41,787 bases of DNA from JBEGTT01 sp041179245 (GCA_041179245.1 JBEGTT010000044.1:1-41787); one strand, 5' to 3'. Shown: positions 1 through 7,298, numbered from the stretch's first letter. Notes: generated by a model from the letters alone, not told the origin. Made by a program: numbers and translations.

Positions 1-1293
1 GGCGGAAACCGCGCCATCGAAACGACCATCATCAAACTGAATGGCTGGATTCGCCAACGCCGCACCTTCGGTTACGCCTAGGTGAATTTCATACCCGACG
101 CAGGGCGTTCTTTCTCCGCTAAGCAACAAATTGCCGGTGACGTTTCGCAACTGTTTTTCAGCGGATAAAGTTGTTTCACAGTCCAACAAGCCCAAACCGG
201 GCTGACTACCGGGAACGCCTTCCAGCCCCAGCGGGTCATGCAAAGCCTGCCCGAGCATTTGATAACCGCCACACAGCCCAATCACCTTGCCGCCGTAACG
301 CAAATGGCGGCGCAAGCTGGCCTCGTGACCCTGTTCGCGGAACCAACTCAAGTCGGTCTGCACCGCTTTGGAGCCGGGCAAAATCACCAGATCACAAGCC
401 GGGATCGGCTGTCCCGGCGCAACCCAACTAAAATCCACCTGCGGATGCAAGCGCAAAGAATCCAGATCATTGTGATTGGAACAACGCGGGTAAGCGACCG
501 CGACAGCTTTCAGCTTGGTTTCGGGTTTGGCTTCGTGACTGGTAGCGATGGCGTCTTCTGCATCCAGAAACAAACCGTGCAGATAAGGCAACACCGCCAG
601 CACCGGCTTACCCGTTCGTTCCTCTAACCACCGCAGCCCCGGTTCAAGCAAGGCAATGTCGCCACGAAAACGATTGATCACAAACCCTTTGACCCGAGCC
701 TGTTCACTTGCAGACAGCAAATTCAGCGTGCCGACCAAATGGGCAAAAACACCCCCCCGATCAATATCGGCAATTAAAATCACCGGCACATCCGCCGCTT
801 CGGCAAATCCCATATTGGCAATATCGCGGTCGCGCAGATTGATTTCCGCCGGACTACCCGCACCTTCAATCAACACCGCATCAAACTCGGCAGTCAGTCG
901 TTGCCAGCTTTCCATCACCGCGCCCATCGCCACCCGTTTGTAGTCGTGGTAAGCCTTGGCATCGAGGTCTTTAAGCACTTTGCCGTGAATGATGACCTGT
1001 GCCTTTTTGTCCGTCGTCGGCTTCAACAGCACCGGGTTGAAGTCCACGCGTGGCGGCACACCGGCGGCCAAAGCTTGCAAAGCCTGCGCGCGACCAATTT
1101 CGCCGCCATCCTCCGTGACCGCTGAATTCAGGGCCATGTTCTGGGGTTTGAACGGTGCTACCCGCAAGCCCCGACGCAGGGCAATCCGGCACAAAGCTGC
1201 CACCAGTGTCGATTTGCCGGCATCCGAGGTACAACCTTGCACCATCAAGGCCGAATTTTGGGGGAGAAATGGGGGAAACGCTGTCTTATTCAT
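1..1293 (-). CDS. cobQ: Cobyric acid synthase (glutamine-hydrolysing), C-terminus cut by window edge
   Basis: CobQ/CbiP amidates the b, d, e and g side chains of adenosylcobyrinic acid a,c-diamide using ATP and glutamine, a late cytoplasmic step of cobalamin synthesis. The frame is open from an ATG at 1293 to base 1, giving 431 residues; the family is usually about 480-500, so only the C-terminal end is missing. The N-terminus has the dethiobiotin-synthetase-like P-loop VQGCTSDAGKSTL (about residues 18-30), then FKPQNMALNS. The later glutamine amidotransferase domain carries the nucleophile motif LCGGYQMLG. The gene diverges from the cobC-like gene across 52 bases, so the two probably share a control region, and both belong to the same pathway. 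Nothing looks broken. Identification is secure by motif order. Confidence 0.95.
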   Translation of the reverse strand, partial: MNKTAFPPFLPQNSALMVQGCTSDAGKSTLVAALCRIALRRGLRVAPFKPQNMALNSAVTEDGGEIGRAQALQALAAGVPPRVDFNPVLLKPTTDKKAQVIIHGKVLKDLDAKAYHDYKRVAMGAVMESWQRLTAEFDAVLIEGAGSPAEINLRDRDIANMGFAEAADVPVILIADIDRGGVFAHLVGTLNLLSASEQARVKGFVINRFRGDIALLEPGLRWLEERTGKPVLAVLPYLHGLFLDAEDAIATSHEAKPETKLKAVAVAYPRCSNHNDLDSLRLHPQVDFSWVAPGQPIPACDLVILPGSKAVQTDLSWFREQGHEASLRRHLRYGGKVIGLCGGYQMLGQALHDPLGLEGVPGSQPGLGLLDCETTLSAEKQLRNVTGNLLLSGERTPCVGYEIHLGVTEGAALANPAIQFDDGRFDGAVSA

Positions 1294-1319
1294 CGTAGAA
1301 TCAGGGCCTTCTAACACGG

Positions 1320-1337
1320 CTAAAACCGCCTAAAACC
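1320..1337. repeat. Direct repeat in the cobQ/cobC divergent gap
   Basis: The octamer CTAAAACC occurs at 1320-1327 and again at 1330-1337, a centre-to-centre spacing of 10 bases, or one helical turn, inside the short region between the two divergent cobalamin genes. It could be a regulator site but could also be chance. No cobalamin riboswitch is visible here. Confidence 0.3.
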
Positions 1338-1345
1338 ATCACCTG

Positions 1346-2545
1346 ATGGGATATGCGGATTATCGCATGACGACCGACTCCTCCGACTTCAGTACGCCCT
1401 CGCCGCTGTCCTTTACTCCTGCCGCCAACGCTCCGGCGATGCTGGAACATGGTGGGCAACTGCGCCAAGCGGCCAAGGAGTTCAATATTCCGCTGGAAAA
1501 CTGGCTGGACCTTTCAACAGGTATCAATCCATTAAGTTGGCCTGTGGATAGCTTACCCGCACTGGAAACTGAACTCTGGCAGCGGCTACCCGAAGACGAC
1601 GATGGCCTGCTCGAAGCTGCTCGGCGTTATTACGGCGCTCGCTACATCCTGCCCATTCCCGGTTCCCAAGCAGCGATTCGCCATTTGCCCAGAATTTTGC
1701 GCGAAGAGCATGGGCTGCTCACCGTAATCTGCTTACAACCCATTTATAACGAACACCCTGCCGCCTGGGCCGCCGCTGGTCACATGGTTGAATCGGTGGA
1801 ATGGCAGCGATTTGAAGACGCTCTGGATTACTTTGCGCCGGCGGACACTCCCGAAGTACTTGATCCGGCTGATCGCAAGGGCAAACCCGCTGGCGGAACG
1901 CCGCATGTACTGGTGCTTTGCAACCCCAACAACCCTAGCGGACACGCGCTGCCGGCTGAAAATGTATTGGCGCTGGCCAGACAACTCAACACTCAAGGCA
2001 GTTGGCTGGTGGTTGACGAAGCCTTTGCTGACAGCCGCCCGGAATTCAGCGTCGCGCCGTATGCCGGAACATACAGCTACCCCCGGCTCATCGTGCTGCG
2101 CTCGCTGGGCAAGTTTTTTGGGCTGGCCGGCCTGCGCGTAGGATTTGTCTGCGCAGCGCCAACATTACTCGCTTCGCTCAACGACTGGCTTGGCCCGTGG
2201 ACCATCAGCAGAGCATCGCGCCATATTGCCACCCACGCCCTGAATGATTCCGTCTGGCAAGCCATTACCCAGACCCGACTACAGGATCATCAAGAACGCT
2301 TGGCTTACCTACTCCAGCCGCTTGCTGCCGCTGATGAACAGCGTATGCCGATGATTCGCAGCACCGATCTGTTTAGCTGGCTTCACCCTCTCAAACCTGC
2401 GGAATGGCTGTATCAACAATTTGCACAGCAGGGCATTCTGGTCCGCCACTATGCCGAAACAAATACTTTACGTTTTGGTTTGCCTGGACTGGAACCAGAA
2501 TGGCAAAGACTTGCCAAAGTTATCAACAACGTTTTAGAACTATAG
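1346..2545 (+). CDS. cobC: PLP-dependent threonine-phosphate decarboxylase (cobalamin aminopropanol arm)
   Basis: A fold-type I aminotransferase-like enzyme of the CobC/CobD family. It decarboxylates L-threonine O-3-phosphate to (R)-1-amino-2-propanol phosphate, which links the corrin ring to the nucleotide loop. Visible are the N-terminal LEHGGQLRQAAKEF and DLSTGINPLSWP motifs typical of this subfamily, the LCNPNNPSG cofactor-site motif, VVDEAF, and the PLP-binding lysine in SLGKFFGLAGLRVGF (Lys256). The 399 residues exceed the usual ~340-360 by an N-terminal stretch of about 30 residues, so the true start could be the in-frame ATG at 1367; neither start has a strong Shine-Dalgarno sequence. 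It diverges from cobQ and precedes mrp by 31 bases. The symbol is cobC in Pseudomonas-type naming and cobD in Salmonella naming. Confidence 0.9.
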   Translation: MGYADYRMTTDSSDFSTPSPLSFTPAANAPAMLEHGGQLRQAAKEFNIPLENWLDLSTGINPLSWPVDSLPALETELWQRLPEDDDGLLEAARRYYGARYILPIPGSQAAIRHLPRILREEHGLLTVICLQPIYNEHPAAWAAAGHMVESVEWQRFEDALDYFAPADTPEVLDPADRKGKPAGGTPHVLVLCNPNNPSGHALPAENVLALARQLNTQGSWLVVDEAFADSRPEFSVAPYAGTYSYPRLIVLRSLGKFFGLAGLRVGFVCAAPTLLASLNDWLGPWTISRASRHIATHALNDSVWQAITQTRLQDHQERLAYLLQPLAAADEQRMPMIRSTDLFSWLHPLKPAEWLYQQFAQQGILVRHYAETNTLRFGLPGLEPEWQRLAKVINNVLEL

Positions 2546-2576
2546 ACCTGTAGCCCTGAAGTCCACTGGAGTTCCC

Positions 2577-3683
2577 ATGACACTGACCGCCCTAACTACC
2601 GAAATCGCCCAACGCTGCTTAGCTGCGTTAATTGACCCCAATACCGGCAAAGATTTTGTCAGCGGCAAAGCCGTTAAAAATCTACGGGTCGATGGTGGCC
2701 AGATCAGTGTGGACATCGAGCTGGGATACCCCGCAAAAACCCAATGGGCAGTCTTGCAACAGCAGATTCAAACCGCCTTACAAGCCTTGCCCGGTTGTAC
2801 CGGCACCAGCGTCAACGTTGGAAGCAAGATCATCGCTCATACGGTTCAAGGTAACGTAAAACTGCTTCCCGGCATTAAAAACGTAATTGCCATTGGTTCG
2901 GGTAAAGGTGGCGTTGGCAAAAGCACCACTGCCGTAAATCTGGCATTGGCACTGGTTCAAGAAGGCGCCAGGGTCGGGATGTTGGATGCTGATGTTTATG
3001 GGCCTTCGCAACCCAAGATGCTTGGGCTAGACGATCAGCAACCTCACTCAGTCGACGGTAAAAGCATGCAGCCACTGGAAGCCTACGGTCTGCAAGTCAT
3101 GTCGATCGGTTTTCTGGTCGAAGCCGATACGCCGATGATTTGGCGTGGCCCCATGGTGATGCAAGCCCTTCAGCAGTTACTTAACGATACGACGTGGGAC
3201 AGCCTCGATTACCTGATTGTTGACCTGCCGCCGGGTACTGGCGATACCCAACTTACGTTGGCGCAAAAGGTTCCTGTCACCGGAGCGGTGGTTATTACTA
3301 CGCCACAGGACATCGCCCTGCTGGACGCGCGCAAGGGCCTAAAGATGTTTGAAAAGGTCAATATTCCCATCCTTGGTGTGATCGAAAACATGAGCGTCCA
3401 TATCTGCTCAAACTGCGGCCATGCGGAACATATCTTTGGCACCGGCGGTGGGAAAAAAATGTGCGCCGATTTCGGGTCGGAATTACTTGGCAGCCTGCCG
3501 CTGGAACTCGCTATTCGAGAGCAAGCCGACAGCGGCAAACCAACCGTTATCAGTGCCCCTGATTCGAAGGCGGCTGAAATTTATCGCAGCATTGCTCGGC
3601 GCATTGCGGTCAAAATTGGTGAGCGTCCCCGCGACATGCGTGACCGTTTCCCCAATGTGGTGGTTGAAAACAAAGCCAGCTAA
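2577..3683 (+). CDS. apbC: Mrp/ApbC iron-sulfur cluster carrier P-loop ATPase
   Basis: A cytoplasmic Mrp/NBP35-family protein that carries and transfers iron-sulfur clusters to apoproteins. The 368 residues hold an N-terminal MIP18/DUF59-like domain (about 1-90), then the deviant Walker A GSGKGGVGKSTT (about 107-118), the LDADVYGPSQ switch, the DLPPGTGDTQL motif, and the cluster-binding pair C277-x-x-C280 in HICSNCGH. Length matches the E. coli protein (369). The ATG at 2577 follows GGAG at good spacing. It lies 31 bases after the cobC-like gene and 8 bases before corA, so the three are probably one transcript. Several cobalamin enzymes and radical-SAM proteins need iron-sulfur clusters, but the linkage may simply be incidental. 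Confidence 0.95.
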   Translation: MTLTALTTEIAQRCLAALIDPNTGKDFVSGKAVKNLRVDGGQISVDIELGYPAKTQWAVLQQQIQTALQALPGCTGTSVNVGSKIIAHTVQGNVKLLPGIKNVIAIGSGKGGVGKSTTAVNLALALVQEGARVGMLDADVYGPSQPKMLGLDDQQPHSVDGKSMQPLEAYGLQVMSIGFLVEADTPMIWRGPMVMQALQQLLNDTTWDSLDYLIVDLPPGTGDTQLTLAQKVPVTGAVVITTPQDIALLDARKGLKMFEKVNIPILGVIENMSVHICSNCGHAEHIFGTGGGKKMCADFGSELLGSLPLELAIREQADSGKPTVISAPDSKAAEIYRSIARRIAVKIGERPRDMRDRFPNVVVENKAS

Positions 3684-3691
3684 AAAGCACC

Positions 3692-4657
3692 ATGCAGATC
3701 AACTGCGTTGCCTACCAAAATGGGCAAAAACTAGGTGACATTACACAGGAAGCGATCAGCGACTATCTGTTGATTCCTAATGGCTTTGTTTGGGTTGCCT
3801 TGGTCGACGCATCCTCCGACGAACTCAGCCTGATGCAGGAAGAGTTCACCCTACATCCGCTAGCGGTGGAAGACGCTCACCACGGCCATCAACGCCCAAA
3901 AATCGAGGAATACGGGGATTCCCTGTTTGCCGTACTGCACCTGCTGGAATGGCAAGAAGACGAATTGACCATCGGCGAGGTTGATCTGTTTGTGGGTGAA
4001 AACTATGTCCTTAGTGTTCGCAGCCGAAGTCAGCAAAACTTAGTCAGCGTTCGGCAACGCTGTGAGCGCGAACCTGAAATGCTGGATCGTGGCGCAGGTT
4101 TCGTGTTTTACGCACTGATGGATGCGGTGGTGGACCGCTATTTCCCCATCGTCGATCGGCTTGAATCTCAACTTGAAGAAGTCGAAGAGCGAATTTTTCA
4201 CAAAGGCCGCGCCCGCCAGAACATTCAAGAGCTATACGCGCTAAAGCGTCAAGTGATGATTCTGAAACACGCTGTTGCGCCCCTAATGGAAGCCGTCAGC
4301 AAACTCACCAGTGGGCGGGTTCCCCGGATTTGCAACAATTCGCAAGAGTATTTTCGTGACGTGTATGACCATTTAGCCCGCATGAGCACCTCCATCGAAG
4401 CTATCCGCGACACCATCGGCACCGCCATTCAGGTCAATTTGTCGATGGTCGCCATTGAAGAAGGCGAAGTGAACAAACGCCTTGCCGCATGGGCGGGGAT
4501 ATTTGCCGTTGCCACCGCGTTTGTCGGCGTATGGGGCATGAACTTCACCCATATGCCGGAACTTAACTGGACATATGGCTACCCAGCTGCGCTGGCCTTG
4601 ATCGTTAGCGTTTGCGGCGGGTTGTATGTCAGGTTTAAGCGGTTGGGGTGGTTGTAG
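3692..4657 (+). CDS. corA: CorA-family divalent metal (Mg2+/Co2+) channel
   Basis: An inner-membrane pentameric channel for magnesium that also passes cobalt and nickel. The 321-residue length is typical. The N-terminal cytoplasmic funnel domain includes the conserved EDAHHGHQRPK region. The long helix leads to TM1, which ends in the selectivity motif GMNF (Gly282-Met-Asn-Phe), followed by the periplasmic loop MPEL and TM2 near the C-terminus, ending in basic residues. It starts 8 bases after apbC and is probably cotranscribed with it and the cobC-like gene. The location beside cobalamin genes suggests a cobalt supply role, which is inference; magnesium uptake is the family's default function. 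It converges on the XRE gene with only 15 bases between stops. Confidence 0.93.
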   Translation: MQINCVAYQNGQKLGDITQEAISDYLLIPNGFVWVALVDASSDELSLMQEEFTLHPLAVEDAHHGHQRPKIEEYGDSLFAVLHLLEWQEDELTIGEVDLFVGENYVLSVRSRSQQNLVSVRQRCEREPEMLDRGAGFVFYALMDAVVDRYFPIVDRLESQLEEVEERIFHKGRARQNIQELYALKRQVMILKHAVAPLMEAVSKLTSGRVPRICNNSQEYFRDVYDHLARMSTSIEAIRDTIGTAIQVNLSMVAIEEGEVNKRLAAWAGIFAVATAFVGVWGMNFTHMPELNWTYGYPAALALIVSVCGGLYVRFKRLGWL

Positions 4658-4672
4658 GCCCGCATTAACCCA

Positions 4673-4918
4673 CTAAAGCCCTGCACCATCAAGCAATTCC
4701 GACGGCTTAATTCCTAACGCTTTAGCGATTTTGAGAATGTTCATCACCGTCAGATTGTGTTCGCCGCGCTCAATGCCGCCAACGTAAGACCGGTCTAAAC
4801 CTGCGTCTACAGCCAACGCTTCCTGCGATAAACCAACAACCGCACGGCCAGACCTAATCGCTGCGCCAAGCGCCAGCAATGCAGGGTCTCCAGAGAACAC
4901 GGGCGATGGTTTTGCCAT
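4673..4918 (-). CDS. Small solo XRE-family helix-turn-helix regulator
   Basis: An 81-residue protein that is almost entirely one HTH_3/Cro-CI domain. AIRSGRAVVGLSQEALAVDA forms helices 1-2, and the recognition helix is within GLDRSYVGGIERGEHNLT; the end is KIAKALGIKPSELL. The frame stays open upstream to about 5323, but that extension would overlap the lipoprotein gene on the other strand and lacks family resemblance, so the ATG at 4918 is preferred. It resembles controller-type regulators found with restriction-modification and mobile genes; a stub of a restriction-type methylase lies about 700 bases away. It could repress the neighbouring lipoprotein promoter, where a palindrome sits just downstream of the -10, but that is inference. 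Target unknown. Confidence 0.8.
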   Translation of the reverse strand: MAKPSPVFSGDPALLALGAAIRSGRAVVGLSQEALAVDAGLDRSYVGGIERGEHNLTVMNILKIAKALGIKPSELLDGAGL

Positions 4919-4936
4919 GCCCGGTATGCTGATTGT

Positions 4937-4965
4937 TTGACGTATAAAGAACCACGGGATAGGAT
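4937..4965 (+). promoter_or_regulatory. Sigma-70-type promoter of the lipoprotein gene
   Basis: TTGACG at 4937-4942 and TAGGAT at 4960-4965 are separated by exactly 17 bases. This would start transcription near 4972 and give a leader of about 70 bases to the ATG at 5040. Reading by eye only; no start-site data. Confidence 0.5.
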
Positions 4966-4968
4966 ACC

Positions 4969-4993
4969 CATTCCGTTCAAATAACGCGGAATG
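4969..4993. promoter_or_regulatory. Operator-like palindrome downstream of the lipoprotein -10
   Basis: CATTCCG at 4969-4975 and CGGAATG at 4987-4993 are exact reverse complements with an 11-base spacer. A second nested pair, CGTT at 4974-4977 and AACG at 4983-4986, adds symmetry. The position straddling the predicted start site suits a repressor. The adjacent XRE protein is the obvious candidate ligand. No T-run follows, so it is not a terminator. Confidence 0.45.
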
Positions 4994-5039
4994 AATTTTC
5001 AAAATTAAATTGTGCAAAACCCCAAAGGAGTAGCTAAAA

Positions 5040-5546
5040 ATGAAATTCGCAAAGTTGTTAGTTCTTGTATGCAGCGTATGCCTTAGTGCTTGCGCAACCA
5101 TAATGGGCGATAACGCACAGATGGTTCCAATTTCCAGCACCCCCACTGATGCTGTAATTTCTATCAAAGACGAGTCGGGGACAGAGATTTTTAAAGGCAA
5201 TACCCCGACAACAGTGACCCTTGCTAAAAGTACAGGGCTGTATTGGGGGAAAAAGTCATATACGGTAACAATTACTAAGGATGGGCACGAATCGCAAATA
5301 ATCCCGATTACCGCATCAGCCAACGGCTACTACATGTTCGGCAATCTCCTATTTGGGGGCTTGATAGGTTGGTTTATTGTTGATCCTACAAGCGGCAAGA
5401 TGTACACCCTATCCCCTGAGCAGGTTAACAGCTCATTAGGGAGCAAGTTAAGCCACAACAACACGGCAAAAGATGGCAGTATTTCAATAATGTTGTTGAA
5501 AGATGTTCCTGTAGCTTTGCGTGAAAAAATGACAGCAATTAATTAA
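5040..5546 (+). CDS. Outer-membrane-type lipoprotein with PEGA-like domain
   Basis: A 168-residue predicted lipoprotein. The signal peptide MKFAKLLVLVCSVCLSAC ends in the lipobox L15-S16-A17-C18; residue +2 is Ala, which favours export to the outer membrane. Residues about 35-90 resemble a PEGA beta-sandwich (surface carbohydrate or cell-wall associated in other proteins), with GNTPTTVTL and YTVTITKDGHES. A glycine-rich hydrophobic stretch, GNLLFGGLIGWFIVD, follows about residues 101-115, then SGKMYTLSP. The ATG at 5040 has a clear AAGGAG upstream. The gene stands alone between its own promoter and a strong hairpin terminator. The surrounding DNA is visibly more AT-rich than neighbours, consistent with acquisition. 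Exact function is unknown. Confidence 0.85.
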   Translation: MKFAKLLVLVCSVCLSACATIMGDNAQMVPISSTPTDAVISIKDESGTEIFKGNTPTTVTLAKSTGLYWGKKSYTVTITKDGHESQIIPITASANGYYMFGNLLFGGLIGWFIVDPTSGKMYTLSPEQVNSSLGSKLSHNNTAKDGSISIMLLKDVPVALREKMTAIN

Positions 5547-5591
5547 CTGCCACTGTTTGCAAGTTGCTACTACGTTACTAGGCAAATCGAT

Positions 5592-5623
5592 AACCTCTTG
5601 GAGAAATCCAAGGGGTTTTTTTT
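5592..5623 (+). terminator. Rho-independent terminator after the lipoprotein gene
   Basis: An 11-base stem (5592-5602 with 5607-5617, one G-T pair) is closed by a GAAA tetraloop and followed by a run of eight T (5616-5623). This is a textbook intrinsic terminator about 45 bases after the lipoprotein stop. Confidence 0.9.
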
Positions 5624-5636
5624 CGTTCACAAACGC

Positions 5637-5795
5637 ATGATTCACCACAAAACCCTAGACCAAGCCGTCGCCACCGCTTATGGCTGGACAGACTACAGCC
5701 CAGAAATGAGCGACGAAGAAATCCTGAGAAGGCTGCTCAAACTGAATTTAGAAAGGACTTGTAAAGACTCAAATAATCTTTTGTCATTTGCATAA
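5637..5795 (+). pseudogene. C-terminal remnant of a restriction-type DNA methylase
   Basis: The open frame from 5637 encodes about 52 residues containing LDQAVATAYGW and SDEEILRRLLKLNLER. This resembles the extreme C-terminus of large class I SAM-dependent DNA methylases and fused restriction-methylases (MmeI-like or Eco57I-like), which end in a similar AYGW-then-SDEEIL-then-LNLER pattern. No catalytic motif (NPPY-type) or SAM-binding domain is present upstream; instead the terminator of the lipoprotein gene directly precedes it. The frame can formally start at a TTG inside that terminator (5598), which is not a credible start. I read it as a truncated leftover. The family assignment is from remembered sequence pattern, not a search. 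Confidence 0.6.
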
Positions 5796-5813
5796 ACTCA
5801 TACAATTCAGCCT

Positions 5814-6704
5814 ATGAAATCTGAACAAAACTTTCGAGTCACTTACGATGGGCCCGCCTTACAGGCACACACAATGGATGTGCGCGAGTTGGCGCCTGCG
5901 ATTTTGGCAATGGCAGACCTAATCAAAGCCGCTAACGAAGAACTTCACGGCGACAAAGCGGAGGTCAGAATTGCCGTGAAAGCAGGTTTTCGGGAAGGCT
6001 CGTTCGGCATTGACATGGTTTTTTTCCAAGATGTGCTGACCCAGATTACGGAGCTTTTTTCTGGCAAAGAAGCCTCTGCGAGTGCCAATGCGATTCAAAT
6101 TTTGAGCGGTTTAGGGCTGTTTGGCGGTGGCCTGATTGGTTTTTTGCGGTGGCTCAAGAATAGGAAAATTGAACGCATTGATCAGCGTGATAACAAAGCA
6201 ACGATTTATACGGCTGACGAGAGCATTGAGGTTGATCTTGTGACGATGCGTTTGCTCAAAAACCGCCGGGTTCGGCTTGAATTAAAGAATGTTTTGCGCC
6301 CATTGGAAGCAGACGGGATTGATAGTTTTTGTACATCGTCGTCTTCAAGCACTGGCGAACTCATATGCAAGGATGAACTACCTTTATTCCAACCTCCGGC
6401 TGATAGTGAATTGCCGCTATCGGATTCAACCGCAAACGGTATCTTGCTCAAAATCGAATCTGCGGTCTTCAAAGATGGGAACAAGTGGCGCTTTACCGAT
6501 GGATCACGCAGCTTTTACGCCACCATCGAAGACAGTGATTTCATGTCGCGGATAGAAAGTGGTGAAGAACGTTTTGGCAAGGCCGATGTTTTATTGGTTG
6601 ATTTGAGACAAATTCAATTCGCTATCGATGGTGAGCTGAAAAGCGAATACCGGATTACTCGTGTCTTAGAACATCGGGCACCGTTGCAGAAACCGCTGAT
6701 TTAA
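5814..6704 (+). CDS. Unknown 296-residue protein with one hydrophobic segment
   Basis: I do not recognise a characterised family. The N-terminal domain (1-~90) starts FRVTYDGPALQAHTMDVREL and reads as mixed alpha/beta. A glycine-rich hydrophobic stretch at about 94-114 (ILSGLGLFGGGLIGFLRWL) could be a single membrane segment or an amphipathic helix, followed by a basic KNRK patch. A second domain of about 180 residues contains a serine-rich stretch (SSSSST) and ends near KSEYRITRVLEHRAPL. No signal peptide or known enzymatic motif is visible. There is no clear Shine-Dalgarno at the ATG at 5814. It lies between a methylase remnant and yefM-yoeB. Similar proteins are, as I recall, scattered in bacterial accessory DNA; a defence link is speculation. 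Confidence 0.75.
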   Translation: MKSEQNFRVTYDGPALQAHTMDVRELAPAILAMADLIKAANEELHGDKAEVRIAVKAGFREGSFGIDMVFFQDVLTQITELFSGKEASASANAIQILSGLGLFGGGLIGFLRWLKNRKIERIDQRDNKATIYTADESIEVDLVTMRLLKNRRVRLELKNVLRPLEADGIDSFCTSSSSSTGELICKDELPLFQPPADSELPLSDSTANGILLKIESAVFKDGNKWRFTDGSRSFYATIEDSDFMSRIESGEERFGKADVLLVDLRQIQFAIDGELKSEYRITRVLEHRAPLQKPLI

Positions 6705-6731
6705 TCCCTGCTCAGACCCTGTCCATGTATC

Positions 6732-6737
6732 TGTACA
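6732..6737. promoter_or_regulatory. YefM operator core (TGTACA) overlapping a -10
   Basis: The hexamer TGTACA at 6732-6737 is the core that YefM recognises in the E. coli yefM-yoeB operator (established for that system). Here it overlaps a possible -10, TACAAT (6734-6739), 27 bases before the antitoxin ATG. That is the placement expected for autorepression. No convincing -35 is visible. Confidence 0.55.
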
Positions 6738-6766
6738 ATGTTCAGATAAGCCTGAAGGACAAAACC

Positions 6767-7024
6767 ATGCACGCCATTACCTACACCGAAGCCCGTAACA
6801 ATCTTGCTGCTGAACTGGACAGGGTGAATAACGACTGCGACATCACCATCATCACCCGCCAAAAAGCCGATGCTGGGGTGCTGATGTCGTTGAAAGAATA
6901 CGAATCGCTGATGGAAACCGCGCACCTGTTGCGTAGCCCCAAGAACGCGATGCGTTTGATGAAAGCAATCGATGACATCGAGAATCGCCGTAACCTCGTG
7001 CGCCATGAATTGATCGAAGAGTGA
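6767..7024 (+). CDS. yefM: YefM-type antitoxin
   Basis: An 85-residue Phd/YefM-family antitoxin. It binds and neutralises YoeB and represses its own operon, more strongly as the complex. The N-terminal DNA-binding half reads YTEARNNLAAELDRV, followed by IITRQKADAGVLMSLKEYESL. The toxin-binding tail starts ETAHLLRSPKNAMRLMKAI, closely matching the E. coli protein in motif and length (83). The ATG at 6767 has AAGGA upstream; an earlier in-frame start would run through the operator. The stop overlaps the yoeB start (TGATG), giving translational coupling. An intact, probably functional pair. Confidence 0.95.
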   Translation: MHAITYTEARNNLAAELDRVNNDCDITIITRQKADAGVLMSLKEYESLMETAHLLRSPKNAMRLMKAIDDIENRRNLVRHELIEE

Positions 7025-7281
7025 TGGCGCTTTCGTTTCACCCGCAGGCGTGGGACGACTATCTGTACTGGCAGCAAACCGACAAAGCAATTTTGAAGCG
7101 CGTTAATCTGCTTATCAAAGACATCCAGCGCGATCCGTTTGAAGGTATTGGTAAGCCCGAGCCTTTGAAGTTCAACTTCAGTGGTTATTGGTCACGCCGC
7201 ATTGATGATGTTCATCGCGTGGTTTACAAGGTTGAAGACGAGGAAATTATCATCGCTCAGCTTCGTGGACATTACGACTAA
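7024..7281 (+). CDS. yoeB: YoeB-type mRNA endoribonuclease toxin
   Basis: A RelE-fold toxin that cleaves mRNA in the ribosomal A site. Starting at the ATG at 7024 gives 85 residues and places the catalytic set at Glu46, Arg65 and His83, the same numbers as in E. coli YoeB; a GTG three bases earlier is possible. Hallmarks are WDDYLYWQQTDK, KDIQRDPFEGIGKPEPLK, SGYWSRRID and the C-terminal LRGHYD. The last residue Asp follows the usual terminal HY. All active-site residues are intact. The ATG overlaps the antitoxin stop. recC begins 17 bases after the stop with no terminator between, so read-through from this operon into recCBD is likely. Confidence 0.95.
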   Translation: MALSFHPQAWDDYLYWQQTDKAILKRVNLLIKDIQRDPFEGIGKPEPLKFNFSGYWSRRIDDVHRVVYKVEDEEIIIAQLRGHYD

Positions 7282-7298
7282 CGTTCAATAAGCCTGAT

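Noticed and set aside
171..1333. Several rightward open frames of 60-130 residues over the cobQ region
   Set aside because: They are antisense to cobQ, whose conserved motifs are read from the other strand without a stop.
4919..5323. N-terminal extension of the XRE regulator
   Set aside because: It would overlap the lipoprotein gene and its promoter on the other strand, and does not resemble the family.
5598..5636. The start of an intact small gene at a TTG at 5598
   Set aside because: The codon lies inside the stem of a strong terminator; only the downstream part resembles a protein.
5779..5807. Possible promoter TTGTCA/TACAAT before the 296-residue gene
   Set aside because: The spacing is only about 14 bases, too short for a normal sigma-70 promoter.
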